A stretch of DNA of 64,000 nucleotides. It comes from Perlabentimonas sp034003245 (GTDB taxonomy: Bacteria > Bacteroidota > Bacteroidia > Bacteroidales > Tenuifilaceae). The stretch covers positions 70,432-134,431 of the forward strand of contig JAVEYY010000006.1 of assembly GCA_034003245.1 (NCBI GenBank). Reading direction: 5' to 3'. Below are positions 8,478 to 18,300 of this stretch, piece by piece. The notes under the pieces are model-generated. The model saw only the letters and a program-made list of their open reading frames with translations. It searched no databases and was not told the DNA's origin. A program made the translations under genes and the position numbers. Positions within the stretch are counted from its first letter, which is position 1, and every line of letters starts with the position of its first letter.

Positions 8478-9458
8478 ATGATTGATCGCAAAGAGCTTGA
8501 AAACCTTTACGAAAACGAACTGCAAAACAAGCTAAAAGGGCTCGAAAGCCTAAGAAAGAAGGTTAAAAGAGGACAAATATTCGGTTTTTTCCTACTAATA
8601 CTTGCATTTATTCTCTTTGCCCCAGTTACCTCTGCCCTTGGGCAATATAACAGCGAGGCACTTCCTTTTATTGTAGTTGCTCCAATTGCAATAATAGGTG
8701 CTATTATCCTATTTCGCACCTACAAAAAGAAAAAGTTATACCGTCAAAAATTTAAGCAAGAGGTTGTTAGCGAAATAGTGAAGGCAATTGACCCTAACTG
8801 GCAATATAATCCCGACCAATGTATAACCAGCTCCGAATATCGTAGCAGTGACTTGTTCAGACAATCGGTCGATAGATATAGAGGCGATGACCTAATTAGC
8901 GGGGAAATTGAAAAAACCGACTTCAGGTGCTCCGAACTACATACAGAGTACAAAACGGTAACCACCGATAAGGATGGTAGGCGAAAGGAAACCTGGCATA
9001 CTATTTTTAAAGGGCTATTCTTTCATGCCGATTTCAATAAAGAAATCAAGAGCAAAACCTACATTGAACCTGATACGGCTGAACGACTTTTCGGAAAGTT
9101 TGGGCAAAACTTACAAACGAGTTCCAAAGGCAAACTGGTTAAACTTGAAAATCCTGAGTTTGAAAAGATTTTTGCCGTTTTTGGTACCGACCAAACCGAG
9201 GCACGCTACATCCTAACCCCTACCATTATGGAGGCGCTGGTAAATATCTACAAAAAGTATAAGCGAAAAATGCATCTCTCGTTTATTGGCTCTAGAGTAT
9301 ACGTTGCCATGAGTTTTAACAAAAACCTGTTTGAGCCCAAGGTATTCTCATCGGGAGTAAAATTTAAGGATATTGAGTTCATGTACAACCTGTTTGAAAT
9401 AAACCAAATTATTATTCAAGAACTAAATCTGAACACAAGGATTTGGACTAAAGAATAA
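8478..9458 (+). CDS. DUF3137 membrane protein (LemA partner)
   Basis: 326 residues. A short basic/coiled N-terminus (ELENLYENELQNKLKGLESL) precedes two membrane helices (about 35-55 and 63-80), then a cytoplasmic domain with the DUF3137 hallmarks: WQYNPDQCITSSEYRSSDLF, FRCSELHTEYKT, FKGLFFHADFNKE, the central ENPEFEKIFAVFGTDQTEARYILTP (cited in part), and a C-terminal NTRIWTKE. DUF3137 genes commonly sit next to lemA. A paralogue with the same architecture is encoded at 12010-13155, sharing the ends EARYxxTPxxMEAxxNI and NTRIWTKx. Function unknown. Confidence 0.9.
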   Translation: MIDRKELENLYENELQNKLKGLESLRKKVKRGQIFGFFLLILAFILFAPVTSALGQYNSEALPFIVVAPIAIIGAIILFRTYKKKKLYRQKFKQEVVSEIVKAIDPNWQYNPDQCITSSEYRSSDLFRQSVDRYRGDDLISGEIEKTDFRCSELHTEYKTVTTDKDGRRKETWHTIFKGLFFHADFNKEIKSKTYIEPDTAERLFGKFGQNLQTSSKGKLVKLENPEFEKIFAVFGTDQTEARYILTPTIMEALVNIYKKYKRKMHLSFIGSRVYVAMSFNKNLFEPKVFSSGVKFKDIEFMYNLFEINQIIIQELNLNTRIWTKE

Positions 9459-9467
9459 TATTTGTTA

Positions 9468-9528
9468 TCCACAAATTACACAAATCAACTCAAATAATAA
9501 TTTTGTGGAAATCTGTGTAATTTGTGGA
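9468..9528. repeat. Imperfectly spaced inverted repeat after the DUF3137 gene
   Basis: Fifteen-base arms TCCACAAATTACACA (9468-9482) and TGTGTAATTTGTGGA (9514-9528) are perfect reverse complements around a 31-base centre. It lies 10 bp after the stop codon and just before LytTR site B. It may act as a terminator or be a dispersed intergenic repeat. There is no T tract. Confidence 0.7.
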
Positions 9529-9539
9529 CAATCAAAACT

Positions 9540-9571
9540 ACGCTTTCAAACTCCCTCCACACGCTTTCAAA
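9540..9571 (+). promoter_or_regulatory. Putative LytTR operator, site B
   Basis: Direct repeats ACGCTTTCAAA (from 9540) and ACGCTTTCAAA (from 9561), identical over 11 bases and spaced exactly 21 bp. An exact -7 element TACATTTG (9602-9609) lies 41 bp after the start of the second repeat, the same distance as at site A. The next gene starts at 9653. Confidence 0.8.
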
Positions 9572-9652
9572 TACTCCCCCTGTTGCTAGGATATGATGCA
9601 GTACATTTGATTAACAATGAACCGTTTCGTCATAAACCTAACTATTTTACCT

Positions 9653-11395
9653 ATGAGAATTCTAGCAACTCTAATCGCTGTAATGCTTTGCTCCAGCCTG
9701 TCTAAAGCTATTGATGGTCAACTTGAAGTAAACTCTGAGTTTTATACCCAAGTACAATTCGGCAACCCACTGTTCCAAAGCATTTCAAGTGCTGTTATTG
9801 TTAAGGCAGGCGTGGCCTACACCCTACCCCAGGCCAATTTGCCCCTTATCGAATCGGAAAAGTTATTCCTCGTCACTGGAAATTCTGCAACACCGTTCAA
9901 CAGCGAGTACGAGCTGCTCACCTCGCCCCAGTTCGTTGCATCAATACAAAGCAATTACAGGCTACAAAGCAACGCCGATGCCGAGGCTTTTCACAACCTA
10001 TTTAGTTTAATTGATATGCGTTGGTCACGCACCAGCTTTTACCAACAGGGCAACTCGTGGTACTTTATCCGCAATACTTTTTTTGATGATGTTGAGTTCT
10101 GGCGAATTGATACCGACGATAGCGGCAAGGTGCAAACCATAGCATACGAGAGCAGAATGGAGATTACAATCCCCGACCAGGTTGTTGAACCCGACGACAG
10201 ATCTCCACTACTTGATAAACAAACAGATATACCAATAGCACCTCCTCAGCTAGATCTAATTAAAGAGAACATAAACAGCAGCATAAGTTTTAGCCAAAGC
10301 GTAAATAAGTTTACCGATTACACCATAAGCCAAATATCCAACGCCATCATTTGTGAGCACAACTTTAATATTGAAGAAGTTTATACCGATAGCGAGGGCA
10401 ATTCCTACAACTCAACTCGTGCTAGCCTTGTAATTAACGTAAACCATAATGGCGATGTGCGCTTCTTCGAGTCGCATACCGATGTGATAACCTCATCAAT
10501 ATTCCTTGGGTCTATCAGTCCAAAATTCACACTAAAAACCGATGAGGATGCTCAACTATTTGAGAAGATGCTCGACGAGATAACCCCATTTTACGAGCCT
10601 AAGAAGGAGCGCCTACAAAAGGACAATGCTTGGTTCTTTATCCGCGACGAGAGCTTTGGCGATAACGAGGGGTTTGCGGTAACCATCGACTCAAACGGAA
10701 GAGTACAGCGAATTACCCATAGCCGCGAGCTGGGCGTTGAGGGTCCTGTTGTTGAGATTGATGAGAATACCGTAGAGTGGAATTTTAGGCTGCTACAACC
10801 CGAAACCACTAACCTTGAAATTTCTGAGGGCACACCCATTGAGTTTGCCTTTGAGTTTAATGCCGAAGCGGCAAATCAACTTGGCGTATGGGTTATGTCG
10901 CAGGTTAATGGCGATATGATGGATATGGTTTATGGTGGACTTTCATCGCCCTTTTACGGTCATATTCCAGCTCATTTACTAACCCAGGGCACCCACACGC
11001 TAGGGGTTTACCTAATGCGTCCCGGCAACGATACCGAAACCGCCTATGGCAAAGCCATAGTAAACATCACCGTAAAACCCTTTGATGATAATGGTATTGA
11101 GTGGGGTATTAAGTTGGAAGAACCCAAAACCACAAGCCTAAAGGTTAGCGAAGGGCAATCAGTACCTGTTGCCATAGCCTACAATGCCCAGGAGGCTAAC
11201 CGTGTAGGCTTACGCCTTGAGGTGCGCCACAATGGCGAACTTGCTGTTAGTCAAACTCCACCCACCCATAAATCGCCATACACCATCGATATTCCCTCGG
11301 GAGTGCTTACTAAAGGTAGCCACAAGGTAGAATTTGTATTTATGGGCGGCACCAAAATAGTGAAGACTATAGAACTAAATATTGAAGTAGAGTAA
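9653..11395 (+). CDS. Exported protein of unknown family with two repeated C-terminal domains
   Basis: 580 residues from the ATG at 9653, which starts a clean signal peptide (MRILATLIAVMLCSSLSKA). The upstream in-frame ATG at 9617 would bury it and sits only 8 bp after the -7 element. The N-terminal ~380 residues hold two related halves (e.g. NADAEAFHNLFSLIDMRW and DEDAQLFEKMLDEITPFY, each followed by WYFIR/WFFIRDESFGD). The C-terminal ~190 residues hold two Ig-like repeats (EWNFRLLQPETTNLEISEG and EWGIKLEEPKTTSLKVSEG). I do not recognise the family. It begins a likely operon (9653-13681) behind LytTR site B. Confidence 0.8.
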   Translation: MRILATLIAVMLCSSLSKAIDGQLEVNSEFYTQVQFGNPLFQSISSAVIVKAGVAYTLPQANLPLIESEKLFLVTGNSATPFNSEYELLTSPQFVASIQSNYRLQSNADAEAFHNLFSLIDMRWSRTSFYQQGNSWYFIRNTFFDDVEFWRIDTDDSGKVQTIAYESRMEITIPDQVVEPDDRSPLLDKQTDIPIAPPQLDLIKENINSSISFSQSVNKFTDYTISQISNAIICEHNFNIEEVYTDSEGNSYNSTRASLVINVNHNGDVRFFESHTDVITSSIFLGSISPKFTLKTDEDAQLFEKMLDEITPFYEPKKERLQKDNAWFFIRDESFGDNEGFAVTIDSNGRVQRITHSRELGVEGPVVEIDENTVEWNFRLLQPETTNLEISEGTPIEFAFEFNAEAANQLGVWVMSQVNGDMMDMVYGGLSSPFYGHIPAHLLTQGTHTLGVYLMRPGNDTETAYGKAIVNITVKPFDDNGIEWGIKLEEPKTTSLKVSEGQSVPVAIAYNAQEANRVGLRLEVRHNGELAVSQTPPTHKSPYTIDIPSGVLTKGSHKVEFVFMGGTKIVKTIELNIEVE

Positions 11396-11406
11396 AGTAA
11401 ATCAAT

Positions 11407-11499
<93 letters not shown>

Positions 11500-11519
11500 T
11501 CAACCACTTAACCAACCCC

Positions 11520-11978
11520 ATGAAAACAAAACTAAAAATTGCAATCATCGTTTTAGGCTTTATTGCAGGAGCAGGATACATTGTTTGGCAAGGCCAATAC
11601 ATTTCATTATCCAACGGTGGCGGAGCATCGCCCGAAAAAGCAGCTACGTTAAAACTCAATAGAAATACCAAGGGCACAATAAAAAGTGCCAACTCACCAC
11701 ACTGGTTCAAGGTTCAGGTGCCTCAAGGCAAAACTCTTTACATAAGTGGTTTTGAGATTGAGGATGGCTACCTAAAAGTTGATGGTAAGCTATACGATAA
11801 TCAAGCACAAACCATAGTTAAAGGTGCCGATGCTAACTATCAAGAGTTGCAATTCACAAATAGCACTAACGAAACCCAGTTTCTTTTGCGCTTAGAGGTT
11901 GCCCAAAACAAAACCCAAAAGAAGTATAACCTGTTTGCTAGTATAGTTGATGAGCCAGCTGTAAGGCCAACAAACTAA
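11520..11978 (+). CDS. Small exported or membrane-anchored protein, possibly with a PPC-like domain
   Basis: 152 residues with an uncleaved or cleavable N-terminal helix (about 5-22) and a ~110-residue beta-rich domain. The order G-T-I-K-S-A-N-S-P-H-W-F-K-V-Q-V-P-Q-G, then KTLYISGFEIEDG, then NETQFLLRLEVAQ resembles bacterial pre-peptidase C-terminal (PPC) domains, which are extracellular beta-sandwiches. The resemblance is by eye and weak. It lies between the gene at 9653 and the second DUF3137 gene (32 bp gap), so it probably belongs to the site-B operon and may be a partner of the LemA/DUF3137 proteins. Confidence 0.75.
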   Translation: MKTKLKIAIIVLGFIAGAGYIVWQGQYISLSNGGGASPEKAATLKLNRNTKGTIKSANSPHWFKVQVPQGKTLYISGFEIEDGYLKVDGKLYDNQAQTIVKGADANYQELQFTNSTNETQFLLRLEVAQNKTQKKYNLFASIVDEPAVRPTN

Positions 11979-12009
11979 ACCTATCAACCACAATTAACTT
12001 AACAAGACT

Positions 12010-13155
12010 ATGAATAGCACACTCATCCAGCTTTTAGAGCAAGCCGCAGAGCAAAAAAAAGAATCTCAACCTAAAAGCATACAATCGGAAGGGAACAACA
12101 CCCTAACGCCCCTCGAAAATATCCGCAATTACTTCAACTCAACCATAAAGCCCCAGTTCGAAAAGCTAGAAACAATTCGCAAACGCATTTCTCGCCGACG
12201 AAAACTAGTATCGTTTGGCGTGTTGGTAGTTATTGGAATCATAATCCTTACAGTACTAACTTTAGGTTTACTATCGGGCGATATCGAGGCATGGCTCGAT
12301 GAGAATATTTTTATTGTAGTTGGTGTAACGCTTCCAACGCTAATGATTTTTGGTGTTACCACCCTATTTGCCAGCCGAAGCATACGTGAGCCACTGGATA
12401 AGTACCGCGAGGTTTACAAGGAGATTGTTGTGCGCCCCGTTTTTAAGATGCTAAATACCAACTGGAATTACGACTCAAAGGGCACAGTAAGTATTGATGC
12501 TGTTAGGAATAGCCACATCTTCGGCCCTATAGTTGATATTTCATGCGACGACTACATGTCGGGCAGTATTGGCAAAACCGATTTTGAATGCTGCGATTTG
12601 GTTACCTATGGCAAGGCCTACAACGAGAATAACGAGGAGATAAAGCGCGAGAGCTTCCGAGGATTCTTCCTACACGCCGATTTTAACAAAAAGCTTAACG
12701 GCACCGTTTTGGTTAAACCTGCCCCAAAAGTGTTACTCGACTTAGGGAGTGCCCGAGTAAAAATGGAAAACCCCGAATTCGACAAAAAATTCGAGGTATA
12801 TACCAATATGCACAACGTTTTAAATGCCGTAGGTGGTGGTTCAGTATCCGATATTATGGCAGCAGCCCGTGGCATGAGTTCCACCGAGAACCACACCGAG
12901 GCACGTTACGTGATTACCCCAAGAATGATGGAGGCAATTCTGAATATTGAAAAATCTATTGGCTACCGTCCCGTTATCTCGTTCACCAAGAACAGAGTTA
13001 ATTTTGGCTTCTTCACAGGGAGAGAGCTATTTGAAGCCAACATTCGAAAGCCCATTAGCTTCAAGGATATTGAGGAAATTCACAGCCTGTTCACCCTAGT
13101 AGAGGTAATAATTAACGAAATGGATTTGAACACACGAATCTGGACTAAGGATTAG
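12010..13155 (+). CDS. Second DUF3137 membrane protein
   Basis: 381 residues. A 55-residue charged N-terminus precedes two membrane helices (about 66-90 and 100-122). The cytoplasmic part matches the paralogue at 8478-9458: NWNYDSKGTVSIDAVRNSHI, GSIGKTDFECCDLVTYGKA, FRGFFLHADFNKKL, MENPEFDKKFEVYT, EARYVITPRMMEAILNIEK and the terminus NTRIWTKD. It differs from the first copy by about 40 extra N-terminal residues and an insertion (NVLNAVGGGSVSDIMAAARG) before the EARY motif. It has no lemA of its own, so both copies may work with the single LemA at 7812. The following lipoprotein starts 40 bp downstream. Confidence 0.9.
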   Translation: MNSTLIQLLEQAAEQKKESQPKSIQSEGNNTLTPLENIRNYFNSTIKPQFEKLETIRKRISRRRKLVSFGVLVVIGIIILTVLTLGLLSGDIEAWLDENIFIVVGVTLPTLMIFGVTTLFASRSIREPLDKYREVYKEIVVRPVFKMLNTNWNYDSKGTVSIDAVRNSHIFGPIVDISCDDYMSGSIGKTDFECCDLVTYGKAYNENNEEIKRESFRGFFLHADFNKKLNGTVLVKPAPKVLLDLGSARVKMENPEFDKKFEVYTNMHNVLNAVGGGSVSDIMAAARGMSSTENHTEARYVITPRMMEAILNIEKSIGYRPVISFTKNRVNFGFFTGRELFEANIRKPISFKDIEEIHSLFTLVEVIINEMDLNTRIWTKD

Positions 13156-13195
13156 ACAACTTAACTCATTTATTTCCAAGCAATAAATCACAACT

Positions 13196-13681
13196 ATGAG
13201 AAAATTAATGATTATTGCATTGGCGCTACTTATACTAGCGGCATGCGGAAACAGCCAGCAAAAGGCAAATGAGGTTAAAATCCATGAGCTAGAGGATAGA
13301 GCAGGCCTAGCCTACCTACCAAAATCCGACAAACCATTCACAGGTACCGCATATGCCTATTTCTCCGATGGTGTTACAGTTTACCAAAAAACTGGGTTTG
13401 TTGATGGCAAACAGCACGGAGAGTACATTGAGTACCTACCAAACGGACAGGTTAACTACAAACGCAACTATGCCAATGGTGCTGAAGATGGCGAATGGAT
13501 TGAATACTTCGAAAATGGGAATGTTCGCAAAAAACAGACCTACAAAAATGGACAGCTAAATGGTGAGTGGATTACCTACTACGAAAACGGTCAAACCCGC
13601 GTAAAAGGCCAGTTTGAGAATGGCGAAGAGGTTGGCGAGTGGTTTGCCTACGATGAGAATAGTAATCGAGTGGAAAGGTAG
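13196..13681 (+). CDS. MORN-repeat lipoprotein (YwqK-like)
   Basis: 161 residues. The signal peptide ends in the lipobox LAAC (Cys near residue 17). The body carries about four MORN_2 repeats of ~23 residues, each with the pattern NG-x-x-x-G-E-W-I-E-Y-F/Y-E-N-G (e.g. DGEWIEYFENGNVRKKQTY, NGEWITYYENGQTRVKGQF). Such proteins are often annotated as YwqK-family antitoxins, but nothing here suggests a toxin partner. A structural or binding role at the outer membrane is as likely. It is the last gene of the probable 9653-13681 operon; LytTR site C starts 5 bp after its stop codon. Confidence 0.9.
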   Translation: MRKLMIIALALLILAACGNSQQKANEVKIHELEDRAGLAYLPKSDKPFTGTAYAYFSDGVTVYQKTGFVDGKQHGEYIEYLPNGQVNYKRNYANGAEDGEWIEYFENGNVRKKQTYKNGQLNGEWITYYENGQTRVKGQFENGEEVGEWFAYDENSNRVER

Positions 13682-13685
13682 GTTT

Positions 13686-13717
13686 ACGCATTCAAACGTA
13701 CTACGTACACATTCAAG
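13686..13717 (+). promoter_or_regulatory. Putative LytTR operator, site C
   Basis: Direct repeats ACGCATTCAAA (from 13686) and ACACATTCAAG (from 13707), 21 bp apart. A terminator hairpin (13718-13744) follows at once, and a -7-like TTGTTTTG (13743-13750) comes 36 bp after the second repeat. The next gene starts at 13812. Confidence 0.72.
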
Positions 13718-13744
13718 ACTCACCCCAAAAAGGTGAGTTTTTTT
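13718..13744 (+). terminator. Terminator between LytTR site C and its promoter
   Basis: Stem ACTCACC / GGTGAGT with a 7-base loop and a run of six T. It ends the MORN lipoprotein transcript; its T tract runs into the next -7 element. The same stem recurs at 15284 and 18534. Confidence 0.8.
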
Positions 13745-13811
13745 GTTTTGCTTTATTGTATCAATTACAAGAACACAAATTCCACAATCACAAAACCAAA
13801 CCATAAAGTCC

Positions 13812-15218
13812 ATGAAAACAAACCACTTACTAACAGTCATTGTCCTTATTTTTGTTGGGACATCATGCTCAAGCACAAAAACTACAACAACACAATCGAG
13901 TAGTACAACAAAAACTAATACAGAAACTAGGGTAAGTGCTATAAACCAATCAAAAATAGCGGAAGAACCACTAACTGTAAGTAAACCTCCCAAAGTAAGA
14001 CCATACATCGATCCAGCACTAGCCACAGAAAACCTAGCTGAAATAAGATCCTATATTGACGATTTATCCCGCTGGACCTATGTTGAGCGGGTAATCTCAC
14101 CATACCAAACAATAGATGAAGTAGTAAACCAGGATTCAATAAAAATTCTACACCGTACCATCGCATCCTATAATAGTAGAGCAAACAAAAATGAGGGCGA
14201 TGCAGCTAGGTTAAAAGGTGCGCTAGAATTTCTTTTGCTAAAGAAAGCAGTTGTTGATTTGCTAAATGATGATGGTGAAGATGCCCTTTGCGCATTTTTA
14301 AAACTTGGCTCATCCTCATCAAGAACCCTTAACTCCTTTCAAAAAAGGCAAAAACAATACTCCGCACAAGACCTCGAACCTATTGTGAAACTTTTTATTG
14401 CTAATGGGGCTGATATAAAAGCTAAAGACAAGGACGGAGTTTCTGCATTTGAGAGAATAGTGGATTTTGCTAGCCTAGACTTCACAACATCACTACTAGG
14501 CAACGGTGTTGATATTAATACGGCACTAGCTGCTGCCATAAAAGGCAATAACACGGAGCTTATTAGCTACGCATTAGCCAATGGAGCCAAGCTGAATACA
14601 GATGCACAAGAGGGTAAGGAGCTGTTTATGACTGCCGTTAAAAACATAAATGATTTTGAACTATTCAAAAAACTAGTTGATGAAACTACAGATATTAATG
14701 TGATAGTCGTAACCAATAAACAACAGCGCAGGAATGCCTTACATCATTTAATACTAGGATTAGACCAACAAGCAACCCAAGATATTTATCTAGATAAAGC
14801 TGTTTACCTTCTTGAAAAAGGAGTAAAAGTAATTGAGCGCGACTGGATGAAAGAAAACGAAGAGAATAGCACGCTGGTAATTGTTCTGGCTAATGCGGGA
14901 AATACTTATCCAAAGTCTGAAGTGCTATGCAAACAGTTAATTGCAAATGGTGCCAATGTTAACTTGGTAGCTAATATCCAAAGTCCGTTATTTATCCTAC
15001 TTTATCGAAATTTTAGGCATGATATTGAGCCCCTCTTTAATCTACTCATCGAGAAGGGTGCTGATGTTAATTACGTATTTCGAGGAACACAAACTCCTCT
15101 TGATTTGATGTTGCCTCGCCTAGATATTGAAAAGGAAGACCTTAGAAATAAAGCTACACGGATTACCGAAACACTCAAAGCAAAAGGAGCTAAAAAATAT
15201 AGTGAAATTAATCAATAG
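13812..15218 (+). CDS. Ankyrin-repeat lipoprotein
   Basis: 468 residues from the ATG at 13812, which opens a lipoprotein signal peptide with lipobox VGTSC. The longer frame from 13743 would begin inside the promoter region and is rejected. A low-complexity Ser/Thr stretch (SSTKTTTTQSSSTTK) follows the Cys as a tether. From about residue 190 to the end are ankyrin-like units: IVKLFIANGADIKAKDKDG, LLGNGVDINTALAAAIKGN, LISYALANGAKL, QLIANGANVNLVAN, LLIEKGADVNYVFRGTQTPLDL. These are protein-binding scaffolds, so it may present a surface or periplasmic interaction platform. It is a single-gene unit behind LytTR site C. Confidence 0.87.
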   Translation: MKTNHLLTVIVLIFVGTSCSSTKTTTTQSSSTTKTNTETRVSAINQSKIAEEPLTVSKPPKVRPYIDPALATENLAEIRSYIDDLSRWTYVERVISPYQTIDEVVNQDSIKILHRTIASYNSRANKNEGDAARLKGALEFLLLKKAVVDLLNDDGEDALCAFLKLGSSSSRTLNSFQKRQKQYSAQDLEPIVKLFIANGADIKAKDKDGVSAFERIVDFASLDFTTSLLGNGVDINTALAAAIKGNNTELISYALANGAKLNTDAQEGKELFMTAVKNINDFELFKKLVDETTDINVIVVTNKQQRRNALHHLILGLDQQATQDIYLDKAVYLLEKGVKVIERDWMKENEENSTLVIVLANAGNTYPKSEVLCKQLIANGANVNLVANIQSPLFILLYRNFRHDIEPLFNLLIEKGADVNYVFRGTQTPLDLMLPRLDIEKEDLRNKATRITETLKAKGAKKYSEINQ

Positions 15219-15254
15219 CAGCTGCTTAGAGATGCTAACATCCTAAAAAATGTT

Positions 15255-15286
15255 ACGCATTCAAATCCTTTAGCTACGCTTTCAAA
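15255..15286 (+). promoter_or_regulatory. Putative LytTR operator, site D
   Basis: Direct repeats ACGCATTCAAA (from 15255) and ACGCTTTCAAA (from 15276), spaced 21 bp. The second repeat overlaps the first bases of the terminator stem at 15284. The -7-like TTGTGTTG (15311-15318) lies 35 bp after the start of the second repeat. Confidence 0.78.
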
Positions 15287-15312
15287 ACTCACCCCCAGTG
15301 GTGAGTTTTTTT
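15284..15312 (+). terminator. Terminator between LytTR site D and its promoter
   Basis: Ten-bp stem AAAACTCACC / GGTGAGTTTT with a 6-base loop (CCCAGT) and continued T tract. It ends the ankyrin lipoprotein transcript. Its left arm shares the AAA of the second operator repeat. Confidence 0.82.
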
Positions 15313-15358
15313 GTGTTGCTTTACTAACAGTTTGGCTAATAACATAAAACAAAAAGAT

Positions 15359-18300
15359 ATGAAGCGAATAATTGCATTTCTAATCGTAACACTTTTAGTG
15401 GGTAGCATTGGTTACTCGCAGAAAGCTATAAGCACCAAGGCTATTGGTGGCCCTGGAACCCATTTGGCTCACAGGGTGCTTCTCCACAATAATGCCACAT
15501 TTTTATTGGGCAATTTTGGCACAAACTATACAAAGTATGTAAACTTTACCATTGATGGCCACACCTTTGAGCAGTGTCCTAATGTAAATTGGACCAATTA
15601 CATGCTAAAGTTAAACGACGATAATAGCCTTGCTTGGTTCAAGCACCAAACTTATGCTGAAAACGAAGATGTTAGAATTGATATCTATAATGCCGAGCTC
15701 GATAGCGAAGGCAATCTATTTGTGCTATTCAGAATTGAAAAAGGCGGAAAGGTTGTTTTTGGCGGGGATGAATTCGAAAGCAACGGCTACCCCTTTATTG
15801 TTGCAAAATACTCTACCAATGGCACACTTATTTGGCACAGAAAGCTAAATAGTTCCCCCGAATTTACAGTATCAAGTAGTGGAAACCTAGTGTTGGTAAT
15901 TGCCATTAACAGTTGGTTTGATTTTCGATTCTCCCATTGGGACGAGGACTACTTCTGGAATGGAGCCAATGACATTTATGGAAAAACTTTTCGTATGATA
16001 GTACTTAGCGGTGCTGACGGTAGTATGGTTACCAACAAGGTACTTACCAGCGACCTTTACCATTCGCTCAACCAAGACGAGATAGACCTGATTGAAAACA
16101 ATTCGATTGACCTAAGCTATGTTACTTTAACAAAAATTGGTGAGCATTCGGTGTTAACCCTTAGCGTAGACTATATTGGCGAGCACAACCTTTTTTATAG
16201 CGAAACTCAACTGGAGAAACGCTTCGTTACCTATGGTCCAAAAACATCTGGACTTGTTAAAAGCGAGTTCGACAATACCTACATTCGCCTAACTAACTTT
16301 AATGAAGACGACACAAAATCGCATATTACAAAGTATAACAGCTCGCTTACCGAAGTAATTGCACAAGGAGAAATAAATCAGCCTGCTTTCTTTGGTCGTT
16401 CTATAGTTGATAACGATGGAAACATTATTATTATGTCGAGCCAATTTAACAGCAACACCCAGTACAACGGAGTTTCCCTTTACATGGACGATTCTCCTAA
16501 CAACTCGGCGCGGTTTACCTATTTAAATAGCAATTTGGAACTATTGGGGCAAAAGCATCTTTACAAACCTTGGTACTCAAACTCGGCATTTAATTATTTT
16601 GGGTATAATAGTGAGAAAAATACTATTAAGACCCTTGGTAACGAATCGCAATCAATAAATATCGACACGGTACTGTTTTACCCCTCCGACTACAACAGCG
16701 ACATTGTAATATTCGATTTTGAAAACACAGGCATACTCCCAAAATCGTTAACGCTTAGGAATCATACAACTTTCTCGCTTAATGTTGGCGAGAGCAAAGA
16801 ACTTGCAGTAGAGTTCTTTAACCCTCAGCAGCTTAATGTGGAGTGGATACTCAATGGCAATATGGTTGGCAGTGAGCCTAGCTATACGTTTAACGCAACA
16901 ACCAAAGGCGAATTTAACCTGTCGCTCAAAGCGTACGACCCAAATTTTCCTTCCAAAGTTTTCACTAAGCACTGGCAGGTTAATGTTACCAGTACCGAAG
17001 CCCAACTCCTATTCCCACAAGGGCATCCCCTGTACAACAACGACATAACGCGTTTTGCCATCGATAGCATTGGCAACTATTTTTGGGGAATTGATAAGTA
17101 CAAGAAAGCCGTTTACCAAGTGAATTTAGATAACGTTGCCGACTACACCGAATGGATTAATCCAGCAGAAACCGACCTTAACAACGAAAACCCAATGGAA
17201 GTTAGGCTCGATGCTGATAGAAATCCTTGGTTTTTGATGAGTAGCGGCTTGGTTCTCGAAAAATCTTCGGGACAATGGGCTAAGCATAGTCTAACTGATA
17301 TGGGCATCACAGCATCCCCCACACAGCTGTGCTTGATTGATGGCGTTATGCATATTTCTACCGAAAACGGAGTTGTGAAAACCGGTGAGGTGTGGGAAGA
17401 TGTTCCAAACGTTGAGGTTTACACCACTTATCTACCCTCCTATTCAAATCCGGGGGAGCCTAACACAACACCAACGCGTAAGGTTTTTGCAATGCACCAA
17501 ACAACCGATGGTAACTTCTGGATTGGCACCGAGTATGGCCTTAAAAACTTGACCACAGGCGATACCCTTTACCCTCAAAACCACGGAATGCCGTTCAACA
17601 GAACTCTGAGCATCGCATCTAGTGGAAACAATCTTTATTTTGGCGATGCGCAAAATGGATTGGTTGAGTACAATGTTGAGCAAAATAAGTTCAGGCTTTT
17701 CATACTTTTCGATGTGAGTAAAGAGTTTTATACCGACATGGGCATACGCAGCATGTCAACCGATGCCAATGGAAACGTTTGGTTTGTTAACGATGCAGGT
17801 GGATATGGTTACGGACAGGGCTTATTCTGCTTAAACCCATTGTCGAAACGAATTACACACTACAACCCGAATGTTTCGGTAGTTAAAACAATAACTTTTG
17901 GGCAAAATAACACAGTTTATGCACGAATTGACGGTAGAATTAGAGTGCTAAACAAAGAATATGTAGAAACCCAAGGTGTAATTACATTCTCCGTTACTAA
18001 TAATAGTCAACCCATTGCCAATGCAACAATTACCATTAACCAAGAGGAGTTAACAACAAACAGCAACGGATTAGCAAGCGTTACGCTCCCTTTTGCAAGC
18101 TATGCCTATACCGTTACCCATCCCAACTACAAAACGTACAATGCGGAGATAAATTTTCAGGAGGAAACAACGGTTAACTTAGTTCTTGAATCAAATACAA
18201 CCTCTAGCGAGTCTCATCTGGCAAAAGATATTTCACTCTACCCCAATCCATTTAAAGATGTTATTTATATAGATAATTATCAACATGCTAAAAGCATAGC

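Noticed and set aside
9465..9473. Exact DnaA box TTATCCACA
   Set aside because: It is isolated, far from dnaA, and overlaps the left arm of an inverted repeat after a gene; a nine-base match is expected by chance in a long genome.
13196..13681. Toxin-antitoxin system based on the YwqK-like name
   Set aside because: The protein is a signal-peptide lipoprotein with MORN repeats and no toxin-like neighbour; the antitoxin label is a naming habit of the family.
13743..13811. Longer N-terminus for the ankyrin lipoprotein
   Set aside because: The upstream ATG lies in the -7 region behind LytTR site C, and the lipoprotein signal begins only at 13812.
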